The notes under the pieces are model-generated. The model saw nothing but the letters and a program-made list of their open reading frames with translations. It did no database searches and was not told the origin of the DNA. From positions 248,001 to 312,000 of the forward strand of contig JACKAF010000001.1 in the NCBI GenBank assembly GCA_020635235.1: DNA of 64,000 bases. The letters are read 5' to 3'. Within the stretch, counting starts at the first letter, position 1. The number at the start of each line of letters is the position of its first letter. The DNA is from Pseudobdellovibrionaceae bacterium. GTDB taxonomy: Bacteria > Bdellovibrionota > FAC87 > UBA2466 > JACKAF01. Both the position numbers and the translations under genes were made by a program. Below are positions 42,207-49,657 of this stretch, piece after piece.

Positions 42207-44468
42207 CTAAATGTGTTTAAGCTGGCTGAACTTTCGGGAGATCTTCTTCATTCCCTGGCCCCGAAACTCCACCAGCAATTTGTCTTTGCCGACGGTCTTG
42301 CGGACCACACCCTCCCCAAAAATGGGGTGCTCCACTCGGTGACCCGCCCGGAACTCGTCTGCCTCTTCAAAATCTGCGTCCACAACATCGTCTTCAAAGA
42401 CCGGACTTTGGTCGAACTCAAAGTCAGCATCCCAGCGCTCTTTTTGAGGCGCCAACCCAGGTTTATCCAAATAGTGCTTTCGGCGCTCAAAATAATCGAC
42501 TTTCTTCAATTCCACGTAGTCTGAGGGAATCTCTTCGATAAAACGGCTCATCACCCGGTACTGCGTGCTGCCAAAAACCATTCGGTTTTTGGCGTAAAAC
42601 AAACACAGATCCTGCTTGGCTCGGGTCATCCCCACGTAAAATAGGCGCCGCTCTTCTTCTATATCCTCGGGCTGTTCCGCCTCCCAAGGGCGGATATTCG
42701 GAAAGAGTTCTTCCTCAAGGCCACTAATGAAAACCACATCGAACTCGAGCCCTTTTGCCATGTGGATCGTCATCATCTTGATAGCCGGCGCATGGGGATC
42801 GAAGCGATCGATATCCGAGACTAGAGCAATCCGCTCCAAAAAGCCTTCCAAACTGATTACTTTTTCAAGGTCCTCCCTGCCCTGATCAAGTTCATACTCG
42901 ACCAAACTTTGTTTAAGACCCGCGAGATTTTCTAAGCGCGATTGAGATTCGGCGGTCTTTTCGTCCAAAAGGGATTTGCGGTAGCCGCTCTCTTCGAGCA
43001 CCATATCGAGGAGATCAGAGGGCAACAAATTGGGCTTGGCCTTCTCCAGGCTCTTCATGATCTCGTAAAACTTCTGCAGGTTTTTGCGGCTCCGCCCCGG
43101 ATCCCAATCCACTTGATCATCTTCAAATTTAGCCTTTAAGAGCGCATAATAACTCAGGCCCAACTCGCGCGCCTTATTCCCCATCTTCTCTATCGTGACA
43201 CCGCCTATGCCTCTTGCGGGCACATTTACAATGCGCCTGAAACTCACGTCGTCATCGGGGTTGGAGAGAAGCTTCAGGTACGCCAGCGCATCTTTAACTT
43301 CCAGGCGGGCATAGAACTTTACGCCACCGTAGATTTCGTAGTTGATTCCCTTAGCTCGGAGCGTATCTTCAATCAGACGTGACTGGGCGTTCGTACGATA
43401 AAAGACGGCGATTTGATTGAGATCGTGCTCCACGGAAGCGGCAGAAATCTCGTTGGCTATCTTCAGGGCCTCATCTCGCTCATCATACGCCTCAATGATC
43501 CGAATCTTGGAGCCCTCGGCATTCGAAGTCCAAAGCTGCTTATCCCGTCTTTCCGTGTTGTAGGCGATGACATGACTAGCCGCTTCGATGATATTCTTGG
43601 TGGATCGGTAGTTCTCCTCTAACTTAAAAATCTGAGCGTTGGGATAGTCCCTTTCAAAATTAAGAATGTTGGAGATGTCCGCACCACGCCAGCGGTAGAT
43701 GGACTGATCTTCGTCGCCGACGGCACAGATATTCGCGCGTGTACCAGCCAAAAGCTTCACGAGTAGGTACTGACACCGGTTTGTATCCTGATACTCGTCA
43801 ATCAAGACGTACTGAAACTTTTTTTGATACGCACGCAGGACGTTCGTATTGGTTTGAAAAAGTCGAACCGTCAGCAGAATGAGATCCGCAAAATCAAGCG
43901 CCGAGGCCTGCTTCAGAACCGCAGCGTAACGCTCGAAGAGACGAATAAAAGCGTCTTCCGCCGGGCCACCAAAGGCGGATTTGTAGGTGGTGTGATCTTC
44001 CCCCTCGTTCTTGATCTTATTGATACGGGATTGAATGGCTTTCGGGGCGAGCATCTGCTCGCTAATATTCAGCTCCTTCATGCACGCCTTCACAACAGAG
44101 AGTTGATCCGCATCGTCATAAATAGTGAACTGGGGGCTATAACCTAGGTGGTGAATGTCCGCGCGGAGAATTCGTACACACGCAGAGTGAAAAGTACTGA
44201 CCCAAAGATCCCGCTCAAGGTAGCGCCAATCGCAAAGATCCCCAATGAGTTGTTGCACCCGGGACCGCATCTCCGCTGCCGCTTTGTTCGTAAAGGTCAC
44301 CGCAAAGATCTGTGTCGGGTCCATGTGGAGTTCGGAGATCAAATAGGCCATCCGGTGGGTCAGCACGCGGGTTTTACCCGAACCAGCCCCTGCGAGCACG
44401 AGCATCGGCCCTTCTCCGTAAGCGGCTGCCAAACGCTGGGGCTCATTGAGGTGCTTCAGGAAGTTCAA
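42207..44468 (-). CDS. pcrA: PcrA/UvrD-type SF1A DNA helicase
   Basis: 753-aa 3'-5' helicase of the UvrD/PcrA type for repair and for dislodging stalled complexes. N-terminal LNEPQRLAAAYGEGPMLVLA, Walker A GAGSGKTRVLTHRMA, motif Ia AVTFTNKAAAEMRSRV, motif II LIDEYQDTNRCQY, motif III VGDEDQSIYRWRGADISNIL, motif IV EENYRSTKNIIEAA, motif V TIHMAKGLEFDVVFISG and motif VI EEERRLFYVGMTRAK. The C-terminal tail (GHRVEHPIFGEGVVRKTVGK) is the PcrA-type Tudor-like end that contacts RNA polymerase. Start ATG 44468. Confidence 0.95.
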   Translation of the reverse strand: MNFLKHLNEPQRLAAAYGEGPMLVLAGAGSGKTRVLTHRMAYLISELHMDPTQIFAVTFTNKAAAEMRSRVQQLIGDLCDWRYLERDLWVSTFHSACVRILRADIHHLGYSPQFTIYDDADQLSVVKACMKELNISEQMLAPKAIQSRINKIKNEGEDHTTYKSAFGGPAEDAFIRLFERYAAVLKQASALDFADLILLTVRLFQTNTNVLRAYQKKFQYVLIDEYQDTNRCQYLLVKLLAGTRANICAVGDEDQSIYRWRGADISNILNFERDYPNAQIFKLEENYRSTKNIIEAASHVIAYNTERRDKQLWTSNAEGSKIRIIEAYDERDEALKIANEISAASVEHDLNQIAVFYRTNAQSRLIEDTLRAKGINYEIYGGVKFYARLEVKDALAYLKLLSNPDDDVSFRRIVNVPARGIGGVTIEKMGNKARELGLSYYALLKAKFEDDQVDWDPGRSRKNLQKFYEIMKSLEKAKPNLLPSDLLDMVLEESGYRKSLLDEKTAESQSRLENLAGLKQSLVEYELDQGREDLEKVISLEGFLERIALVSDIDRFDPHAPAIKMMTIHMAKGLEFDVVFISGLEEELFPNIRPWEAEQPEDIEEERRLFYVGMTRAKQDLCLFYAKNRMVFGSTQYRVMSRFIEEIPSDYVELKKVDYFERRKHYLDKPGLAPQKERWDADFEFDQSPVFEDDVVDADFEEADEFRAGHRVEHPIFGEGVVRKTVGKDKLLVEFRGQGMKKISRKFSQLKHI

Positions 44469-44537
44469 GAGTTCTCCGTACTTGCTAAAGCTAAGGTCTT
44501 ACCACAGGCGGGTGGGTAGTGAAAATGCGCTAACCGG

Positions 44538-44810
44538 GAAAGCGGGAGGGGTTTTCACCCTCCCATTTTCCCATCCCATGTAAGGGACGACCTTACGTGA
44601 TGAACGCATAGCAACAGCCCAAGGTTCCTAGTCTCCCCAAGGAACGCAAGGGACCAAGCACGCATCACCGTGAAGCCGTCATCCCAAAGAATGTCAGAAA
44701 AATGAGGGTCGAAAAAGTCGAGGAACTGGGCGACCGAATAGATTTCGGAAGCTCCTCGGTAAGAAGTACCCCCCGGCGGTTGCCGGTTCTTAGGCAGCGC
44801 GAAGCGCCTT
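44538..44810 (-). ncRNA. Candidate structured non-coding RNA
   Basis: The 443-nt gap between pcrA and the next gene holds six consecutive hairpins on the minus strand. They are GCGC-GAA-GCGC (44797-44807), a two-step stem AAGAA/TTCTT over CCGGC/GCCGG (44761-44791), CGAGGA/TCCTCG enclosing CCGAA/TTCGG (44719-44758), GTTCCT/AGGAAC (44624-44645), GTAAGG/CCTTAC (44580-44596) and a final GC stem (44544-44564). A TTGACT box (44840-44845) with 17-nt spacing to TACGAC (44817-44822) could start it near 44810. I do not recognise it as 6S, SRP, RNase P or tmRNA. A 101-codon frame crosses it but starts upstream of the promoter with no ribosome-binding site. Confidence 0.4.
44544..44564 (-). terminator. 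GC-rich 7-bp hairpin, end of the candidate ncRNA
   Basis: GGGAGGG (44544-44550) and CCCTCCC (44558-44564) with a 7-nt loop. On the minus strand it is followed by GCTTTCCC, on the plus strand by ATTTTC. The U-tract is weak on both sides. Confidence 0.4.
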
Positions 44811-44816
44811 AATACT

Positions 44817-44845
44817 GTCGTACGAGATGCAAAAGGGCCAGTCAA
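44817..44845 (-). promoter_or_regulatory. Possible sigma-70 promoter of the candidate ncRNA
   Basis: TTGACT (44845-44840) and TACGAC (44822-44817) are spaced by 17 nt on the minus strand. The -35 is five of six to consensus, the -10 weak. Confidence 0.35.
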
Positions 44846-44911
44846 GGGAAAGCTAGGCACGGGGGCTTGTGGGAAAAGTCACAATGCGCTATTACTTCCG
44901 TCGATCACCGT

Positions 44912-45628
44912 ATGAAAACCCATCTTAAATTCTGGATGCTGCTGGCCCCGGCCCTAGTCTGCCTCTGCGCGGACCCCATTGAGGCGGCAGAAGCGCAGCC
45001 TTCTCGCTTTGGACTAAGCCTCGGGTATGGCGCCCCCACGTACACGAACTACACCTACGCGGGTAGCAGCGCGGGGATCAACGGACGCGGGCACGCTGCC
45101 CAGGCAAGGGTGGAATGGATGCCTTTGCGGCTACCAGTCGGGACTTTCTCGATTGGCCTGGGGGTCGGCTTTGCCGTATCTCCCAGAACTGTAACGCTCG
45201 CCAAGTCGGCTCCCACCGCTGAAGAGCTGCGGAAGGACTCCGGTATTGAATCGGTGGATCGCTCCAACGTGCTCGTCTCGATTCCGGTGGAAACCTACCT
45301 CACTTACCGTGCGGAGCTGCTCGAAAACCAGCTAGTTGTTCCGTTTGCTCGGATCGGTCCTTCGATCACATTTGTGCGCCAGGCCTCAAACTCCGGGGCC
45401 CCTGAGCGCGCGGGTAAGTTTTTTGGCCTTGAATACGCGGCGGGAATCCAAGTCCTGCTAAACGGAATCGATTCTGGGGCGGCAAAATCTCTGAGGATTA
45501 ACGCTGGCCTACAGCAAACCTATCTTACCGTTGAATACGCTCGCAAAGCGGAACTCGGAGTAAAGAACCCCGACAACTTTGATCTGCGGGGCGATGTCAT
45601 CCGTGCCGGACTCAGGTTCCAATTCTAA
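44912..45628 (+). CDS. Predicted outer-membrane beta-barrel protein
   Basis: The frame is open from 44867, but ATG 44912 gives a proper signal peptide (MKTHLKFWMLLAPALVCLCA, cut after EAAEA). The 210-aa mature protein has alternating amphipathic strands typical of small OmpA- or OmpW-like barrels (SRFGLSLGYGAPTYTNYTYA; VPFARIGPSITFVRQ) and ends in a barrel-type C-terminus: GDVIRAGLRFQF, with a terminal Phe for BAM recognition. Function unknown. It converges directly on top6A with no gap. Confidence 0.7.
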   Translation: MKTHLKFWMLLAPALVCLCADPIEAAEAQPSRFGLSLGYGAPTYTNYTYAGSSAGINGRGHAAQARVEWMPLRLPVGTFSIGLGVGFAVSPRTVTLAKSAPTAEELRKDSGIESVDRSNVLVSIPVETYLTYRAELLENQLVVPFARIGPSITFVRQASNSGAPERAGKFFGLEYAAGIQVLLNGIDSGAAKSLRINAGLQQTYLTVEYARKAELGVKNPDNFDLRGDVIRAGLRFQF

Positions 45629-46774
45629 TCAGACGTAATTTTTCTTTTTGATTTTTTCGACAATGATCTTTTCAGGTTTGGCAGGATCCCGTGGGTCCAC
45701 CATGAAGTAGGCCTGTTGCTCACAACGTCGTTTGTTTTTGAGCAACCATTTTAGAATTTGAGAGACCTTTTTGTTGCGCGGATCTTTGAAGAAAGGATCG
45801 TTCGCTAAAGCATCTTTGGCCTTTTTAAGAGCACGGGCTTCCTGCAGGTCCGTTTCGCGAACTGCATAGTCCGCCAGATCATACTTCTTGATGTCTTCCG
45901 GTAGCACTCCCAGAAAGCGTACGTCCGGCGCGGAAAAATCTGAGTTCCGGATAAGGCTACCGGCCGATCCGGCCTTGAGCGTGCGATAAATGTTTTGCAT
46001 GGTGTACGCGTCGAGGTCACCAAAGAAGTAAATCGGTATGCGCAATTGATCCTGAATGAGTTTCACCCACCCACGTACGGCGTTGCTGGGAACGCCCTGC
46101 GCGCCCACCAAAATCGACTTGTGGCGCTTACAAAAACCGTTAGCCACGAACGTGTTCGCGGTACCTTCTGATTCCACAACCAAACAAAAATCGATTTTCT
46201 TCTTGGCCCTCAGCTTTAAACTCTGCGGGCGGTTTTTGGGCTGAAACGGTGTTGTTCCCAAAGAACCGAGATCGACGGTAGCGGACCCACCACTCGGCAG
46301 TTTTTCAGTTACCACCAAGTAATCGGAATAGGTCTGGCCGCCTCGATCGTTCGCAAAGCAGTTAAGATCCTCACGGTAGCACACCAACATTTCGCAAATA
46401 AAATCCACGATGGAGTCGCTCTCGCTCTGGTCCGTGAAGTCCAGCGGAGCCAGCTCCGGGTTGTGCTTCACTTCACCTTTGGAAATGTAGTAAAGCTCAC
46501 GTTTCGTGTTTACTGCCCCTGTTTCGAGATTTCTCAGCAGAATTTCCAACAGGAAGATGGCACGCGACATTTTTTGCACGGAACTCACGTTGAGCTCAGT
46601 GCGAACTCGCTTGTCTCCCGGTGTTAGATACCCAAGCTTTCCCGAATAATTGGCATTGTCCAGGGAACACTTGATGGCTTCCAGAACCGGTCGTCTGGCA
46701 TTTTCCAAGTCGGTGAGCAAACGATTACAGAGGGTTTTGCTCATTTTCGGAATATCAGTTTGCGTCCCTGCCAT
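45629..46774 (-). CDS. top6A: DNA topoisomerase VI subunit A (Spo11-like)
   Basis: 381 aa. The winged-helix (5Y-CAP) domain holds TKRELYYISKG, with the Tyr pair 95/96 that includes the DNA-cleaving Tyr. The Toprim domain follows with Glu-201 (CLVVESEGTANTF) and Asp-253/Asp-255 (FFGDLDAYTMQNIYRTL), the metal-binding triad. GAQGVPSNAVR matches the family's 'GxGxPs' loop. All parts needed for activity are present. It begins inside the stop of top6B (TAATG, 1-nt overlap), the same B-then-A order as in archaea. Type IIB topoisomerases relax and decatenate DNA with ATP. In bacteria they are rare; most use gyrase and topo IV. Confidence 0.93.
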   Translation of the reverse strand: MAGTQTDIPKMSKTLCNRLLTDLENARRPVLEAIKCSLDNANYSGKLGYLTPGDKRVRTELNVSSVQKMSRAIFLLEILLRNLETGAVNTKRELYYISKGEVKHNPELAPLDFTDQSESDSIVDFICEMLVCYREDLNCFANDRGGQTYSDYLVVTEKLPSGGSATVDLGSLGTTPFQPKNRPQSLKLRAKKKIDFCLVVESEGTANTFVANGFCKRHKSILVGAQGVPSNAVRGWVKLIQDQLRIPIYFFGDLDAYTMQNIYRTLKAGSAGSLIRNSDFSAPDVRFLGVLPEDIKKYDLADYAVRETDLQEARALKKAKDALANDPFFKDPRNKKVSQILKWLLKNKRRCEQQAYFMVDPRDPAKPEKIIVEKIKKKNYV

Positions 46775-48468
46775 TAAGCCTCCGCCTCAGCGTCCTCATC
46801 CTTTTTGCCTTTGCCCTTACCCAGACGCTTTTCTCTTTGTGCCACTACTTTCTTAACTTCTACCTCTGCCTGTACCAGCTGCTCTTTCGCCTGGTTTAGC
46901 TCACGTCCTAGCAGTTTTACAAGTCCATCCGTCGCTTGTTTCTTGCGCTTTGCCGGTGCCTTCACGATTCGGCAAAGTGCGGAAACCAAGATCGGTCCAA
47001 ACTGCTCGATGTGTTCTTTTTTTCTTTCGAGATCGTCGGCTTTCTTTTCACGTCGGATGTGGCGCGAAAGTCTCTGTCCAGCCTGCATCAATGCGCGACG
47101 GATTTCCTCGACCAGCTCGTCGCTCGCATCAATAGTTTCCTTAGAGGCGTTTTTAAATTTAATAAACGGCGATACCACGCTTACTGCAAAAACGTAGGGT
47201 CCAAGCGGAAGATTGTTTGTACGCTGGGAAATGCCGTAGGAGCGCCAGTTGACAGTTTCGATCGCTCTCACCACCGCACACGCCGACTTATCGAACTGCA
47301 GAGGAACACGGTTGGCAAAACGCAGGACCGTGACAGGCGCGCTGTCTTCCTCGTCTCGGGGGCCTTGGCGATCCAAGAAACGAGCAATCGCAACCTCGAT
47401 CGCGACCGGCTTGGAATCACAAATTTTTGGTTTGCGAGTAACAACCGAAAAGAAATCAATTTCACCCATCCGACGAATACTAAGCGCGAGCGGGGCTTCA
47501 CCGATGGTCATCACCGAACGCGTGGTGGGCGCCATAAGCTCGGTTTTCTGCACAGCCGCGAATATTTCTTTCATTTCTGATTGGTGCAGCTTGTTTACAG
47601 GCTTAGCAAGATACTCTTTCTTAAGCCCATGCTTCACCATCTGTTCGATGATGTTGTCACTCACGCGCGTGAAGCCCTTCTTGAGCCAACTCTTCAGAGC
47701 GATGGGTCCAAAAAGGTGAGAGTGGTGAATAAACTCACCCAGCTTCATCGTGTGCGGGTGGGGCATCGTAGCGTCTGGAACTTGCGGACAATTTTGTTCC
47801 ACGCGCTTGATCACCACTTTTTCCTGATCCGGCAGTTTGTAGGTGAGGGTCAGGTGCGGATTCACAAGTGTGGTGCCCTGCAAATAAGTAAGCAATCCGC
47901 CTTCGCCGTTCAGCTGCACACGGCCGTCAATCAAGAACTCCACACTCAAGCCGTGTTGCCGATCCCACTTCGAAAGACTTTCTTTGTTTTTAACTAAACC
48001 TTTGTTGTGGCGGATATCCACGTTCACAACCATCGAAACCGCGTTGCGCATGCGTTTGGTTTTTGTCGTTACCTGAGCTCCTCGAGCGGAAGTCAGCTGC
48101 GCCCAAGTCGTCGCCGCCGAAATACCAATCCCTTGCTGCCCTCTTGAACAGCGACCACGACCAAATTTGGAAGAAGCAAGGTACTCACCAAAAACTTTGG
48201 GAACGTCATCCAGATCCAAGCCGGGTCCGTTGTCTTCCACTTTAATACGGATAAGATCCGTATTTTTGAGCGTACCGTTTCCCTTTTTTTCGATTTCAAT
48301 ATTTAGCTCGGGTAGGATGCCGGCGTCTTCGCAAGCATCGAGCGAATTGTCCACCGCTTCCTTGAGCGTTGTAAGCACAGCCTTGGTGGCCGAGGAAAAG
48401 CCTACCTGCTGCAGGTTCTTCGAGAAATACTCTGCCGTACTACTGGTTGTAATTTTGTCTTTTGCCAC
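46774..48468 (-). CDS. top6B: DNA topoisomerase VI subunit B
   Basis: 564-aa GHKL ATPase. Bergerat-fold motifs are present in order: Glu-37/Asn-41 in LKEAVDNSLDACEDAG, VEDNGPGLDLDDVP (residues 78-90) and the ATP lid GRGRCSRGQQGIGIS (103-117). A helix-2-turns-helix region and the transducer domain follow (RFANRVPLQFDKSACAVV with the switch-Lys region; KNASKETIDASDELVEEI). The last ~40 residues are a Lys/Glu-rich coiled tail (VEVKKVVAQREKRLGKGKGK). It opens and closes the dimer gate to drive strand passage through the Top6A break. First gene of the two-gene operon, divergent from the sigma-54-driven barrel gene. Confidence 0.95.
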   Translation of the reverse strand: MAKDKITTSSTAEYFSKNLQQVGFSSATKAVLTTLKEAVDNSLDACEDAGILPELNIEIEKKGNGTLKNTDLIRIKVEDNGPGLDLDDVPKVFGEYLASSKFGRGRCSRGQQGIGISAATTWAQLTSARGAQVTTKTKRMRNAVSMVVNVDIRHNKGLVKNKESLSKWDRQHGLSVEFLIDGRVQLNGEGGLLTYLQGTTLVNPHLTLTYKLPDQEKVVIKRVEQNCPQVPDATMPHPHTMKLGEFIHHSHLFGPIALKSWLKKGFTRVSDNIIEQMVKHGLKKEYLAKPVNKLHQSEMKEIFAAVQKTELMAPTTRSVMTIGEAPLALSIRRMGEIDFFSVVTRKPKICDSKPVAIEVAIARFLDRQGPRDEEDSAPVTVLRFANRVPLQFDKSACAVVRAIETVNWRSYGISQRTNNLPLGPYVFAVSVVSPFIKFKNASKETIDASDELVEEIRRALMQAGQRLSRHIRREKKADDLERKKEHIEQFGPILVSALCRIVKAPAKRKKQATDGLVKLLGRELNQAKEQLVQAEVEVKKVVAQREKRLGKGKGKKDEDAEAEA

Positions 48469-48562
48469 GATGAGTTAGTTAATTTAAACCAAGCTGCCGG
48501 AAAATTATACCAAAATCAGCAGCACCTTTAAGCGCAAAGAGCGCGGACTAAGCCCTTGGCAG

Positions 48563-48581
48563 CTGTCTAATGTTTAGACAG
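48563..48581. promoter_or_regulatory. Palindromic activator-type site upstream of the sigma-54 promoter
   Basis: CTGTCTAA-TGT-TTAGACAG is a perfect 8-bp inverted repeat with a 3-nt centre. It is centred 66 bp upstream of the transcription start predicted from the -24/-12 element, a plausible place for an enhancer-binding protein dimer. It also lies about 95 bp upstream of top6B and could affect that gene. Confidence 0.55.
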
Positions 48582-48611
48582 GCTGTATACGCCCTCCCCG
48601 CACGAATTTAC

Positions 48612-48627
48612 TGGCACCCACCTTGCA
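48612..48627 (+). promoter_or_regulatory. Sigma-54 (RpoN) promoter, -24/-12
   Basis: TGGCAC-CCACC-TTGCA fits the sigma-54 consensus at every conserved position (GG at -25/-24, GC at -13/-12, correct spacing). The start of transcription would be at about 48638, giving a 35-nt leader to ATG 48673. Confidence 0.75.
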
Positions 48628-48672
48628 CACTCTTTGTATACGCCTTCTTTAAGACAGCCTTTTGGAGTAGAA

Positions 48673-49656
48673 ATGAAGTCTTTTTCTTACACAGCCTTCT
48701 TACTTTTGTTTTTTGCAGCGGGTCTGCTTATCGTTCCAGAATCTGCGCATGGCGAAGACGACGACGCGTACCGAATTCAGGAATCCGTAAGCCCACGCCG
48801 GTTCCGATCGCGCCGATATCGCCGCAGAGCTTCTGGCAATGACGGGTACTACGAAAGCTCCAGACGCCGCAAGAGAGTACGCCGCCGCCGGGTGCGTTCT
48901 GAACGCCGGCTTGCGAGCTACGACGATTCGCGCTATCGCAGCCGAAGAAGTTATTATGAGACCGACTCCTACCAAGATGACGAGGCCCAGGATTGGCTGG
49001 CTCGCATTGGCCTGGTCGGTGGCTTGAGTTCCTCATCTTCTGATGCTTCTCAAGGCTTCAACAACAATATCTTGTTGGGTGTACGCGGCGATCTTCAGTA
49101 CTCGTATTTCGGAGCAGAACTTGATTTCTTCTATGGCATTGCTTCGCAGGCACAGAGTCAATCCGCCGTCTTTTTGGGAGATAGCTTTACGGAAGATCGC
49201 AGCTTGAGCAACATCGGCGGCGACTTGTCCCTAAAGGCCCAGGTTCCCATTCGCCTTGGCTCAAGTGCGAAACTCGTTCCCAAGATTGGTGCGGGCTATT
49301 CTCTGCTTCAGCAAAAGATAACCGTGGTCTCCGCAGGATCAAACACCACAACTACCTCTGTTTCCGGCTTGCACGGTCTTGCCGGTTTCGATCTTTACGC
49401 AACGGCCAAGCTTTTGTTTTCTGCAGATTTCGCTCTTGGTTTTTTGGGTAATGCCTCTACGACTTTGGAAGATAACTCAGGTTCGCAGGAATCCTCCGGA
49501 GCGGCGACCTTTAATCGAATTCGTGCGGGAGCTTATTACGAAATTGCGAGCCACTTCCTATTGGGCGCGCAATACTCGCGCCGGCAGTTTTCAGTAGACG
49601 AAGTTTTCGGTGACAGCCAGAACCAGTTTCTGGGCGTCTTGATGTACAACTTCTAG
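48673..49656 (+). CDS. Outer-membrane beta-barrel protein with Arg-rich linker
   Basis: ATG 48673 follows TTTGGAG. The signal peptide is FSYTAFLLLFFAAGLLIVP, cut near SAHG. Residues 25-95 are a strikingly Arg/Tyr/Ser-rich linker (RRFRSRRYRRRASG, SSRRRKRVRRRRVRSERR) of very high positive charge. The rest is a barrel of about 200 aa (WLARIGLVGGLSSSSSDA; FGAELDFFYGIASQAQ) ending FLGVLMYNF with a terminal aromatic. The basic linker could bind LPS, DNA or polyphosphate; that is a guess. Expression appears to need sigma-54 and an activator. Confidence 0.75.
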   Translation: MKSFSYTAFLLLFFAAGLLIVPESAHGEDDDAYRIQESVSPRRFRSRRYRRRASGNDGYYESSRRRKRVRRRRVRSERRLASYDDSRYRSRRSYYETDSYQDDEAQDWLARIGLVGGLSSSSSDASQGFNNNILLGVRGDLQYSYFGAELDFFYGIASQAQSQSAVFLGDSFTEDRSLSNIGGDLSLKAQVPIRLGSSAKLVPKIGAGYSLLQQKITVVSAGSNTTTTSVSGLHGLAGFDLYATAKLLFSADFALGFLGNASTTLEDNSGSQESSGAATFNRIRAGAYYEIASHFLLGAQYSRRQFSVDEVFGDSQNQFLGVLMYNF

Positions 49657-49657
49657 C

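Noticed and set aside
44555..44860. 101-codon minus-strand frame in the pcrA-barrel gap
   Set aside because: GTG start without a ribosome-binding site, upstream of the likely promoter, and crossing six strong hairpins; it is treated as a by-product of a structured RNA candidate.
46936..47580. 214-codon open frame on the plus strand
   Set aside because: Fully antisense to top6B, which has intact family motifs; the composition is that of a shadow frame.
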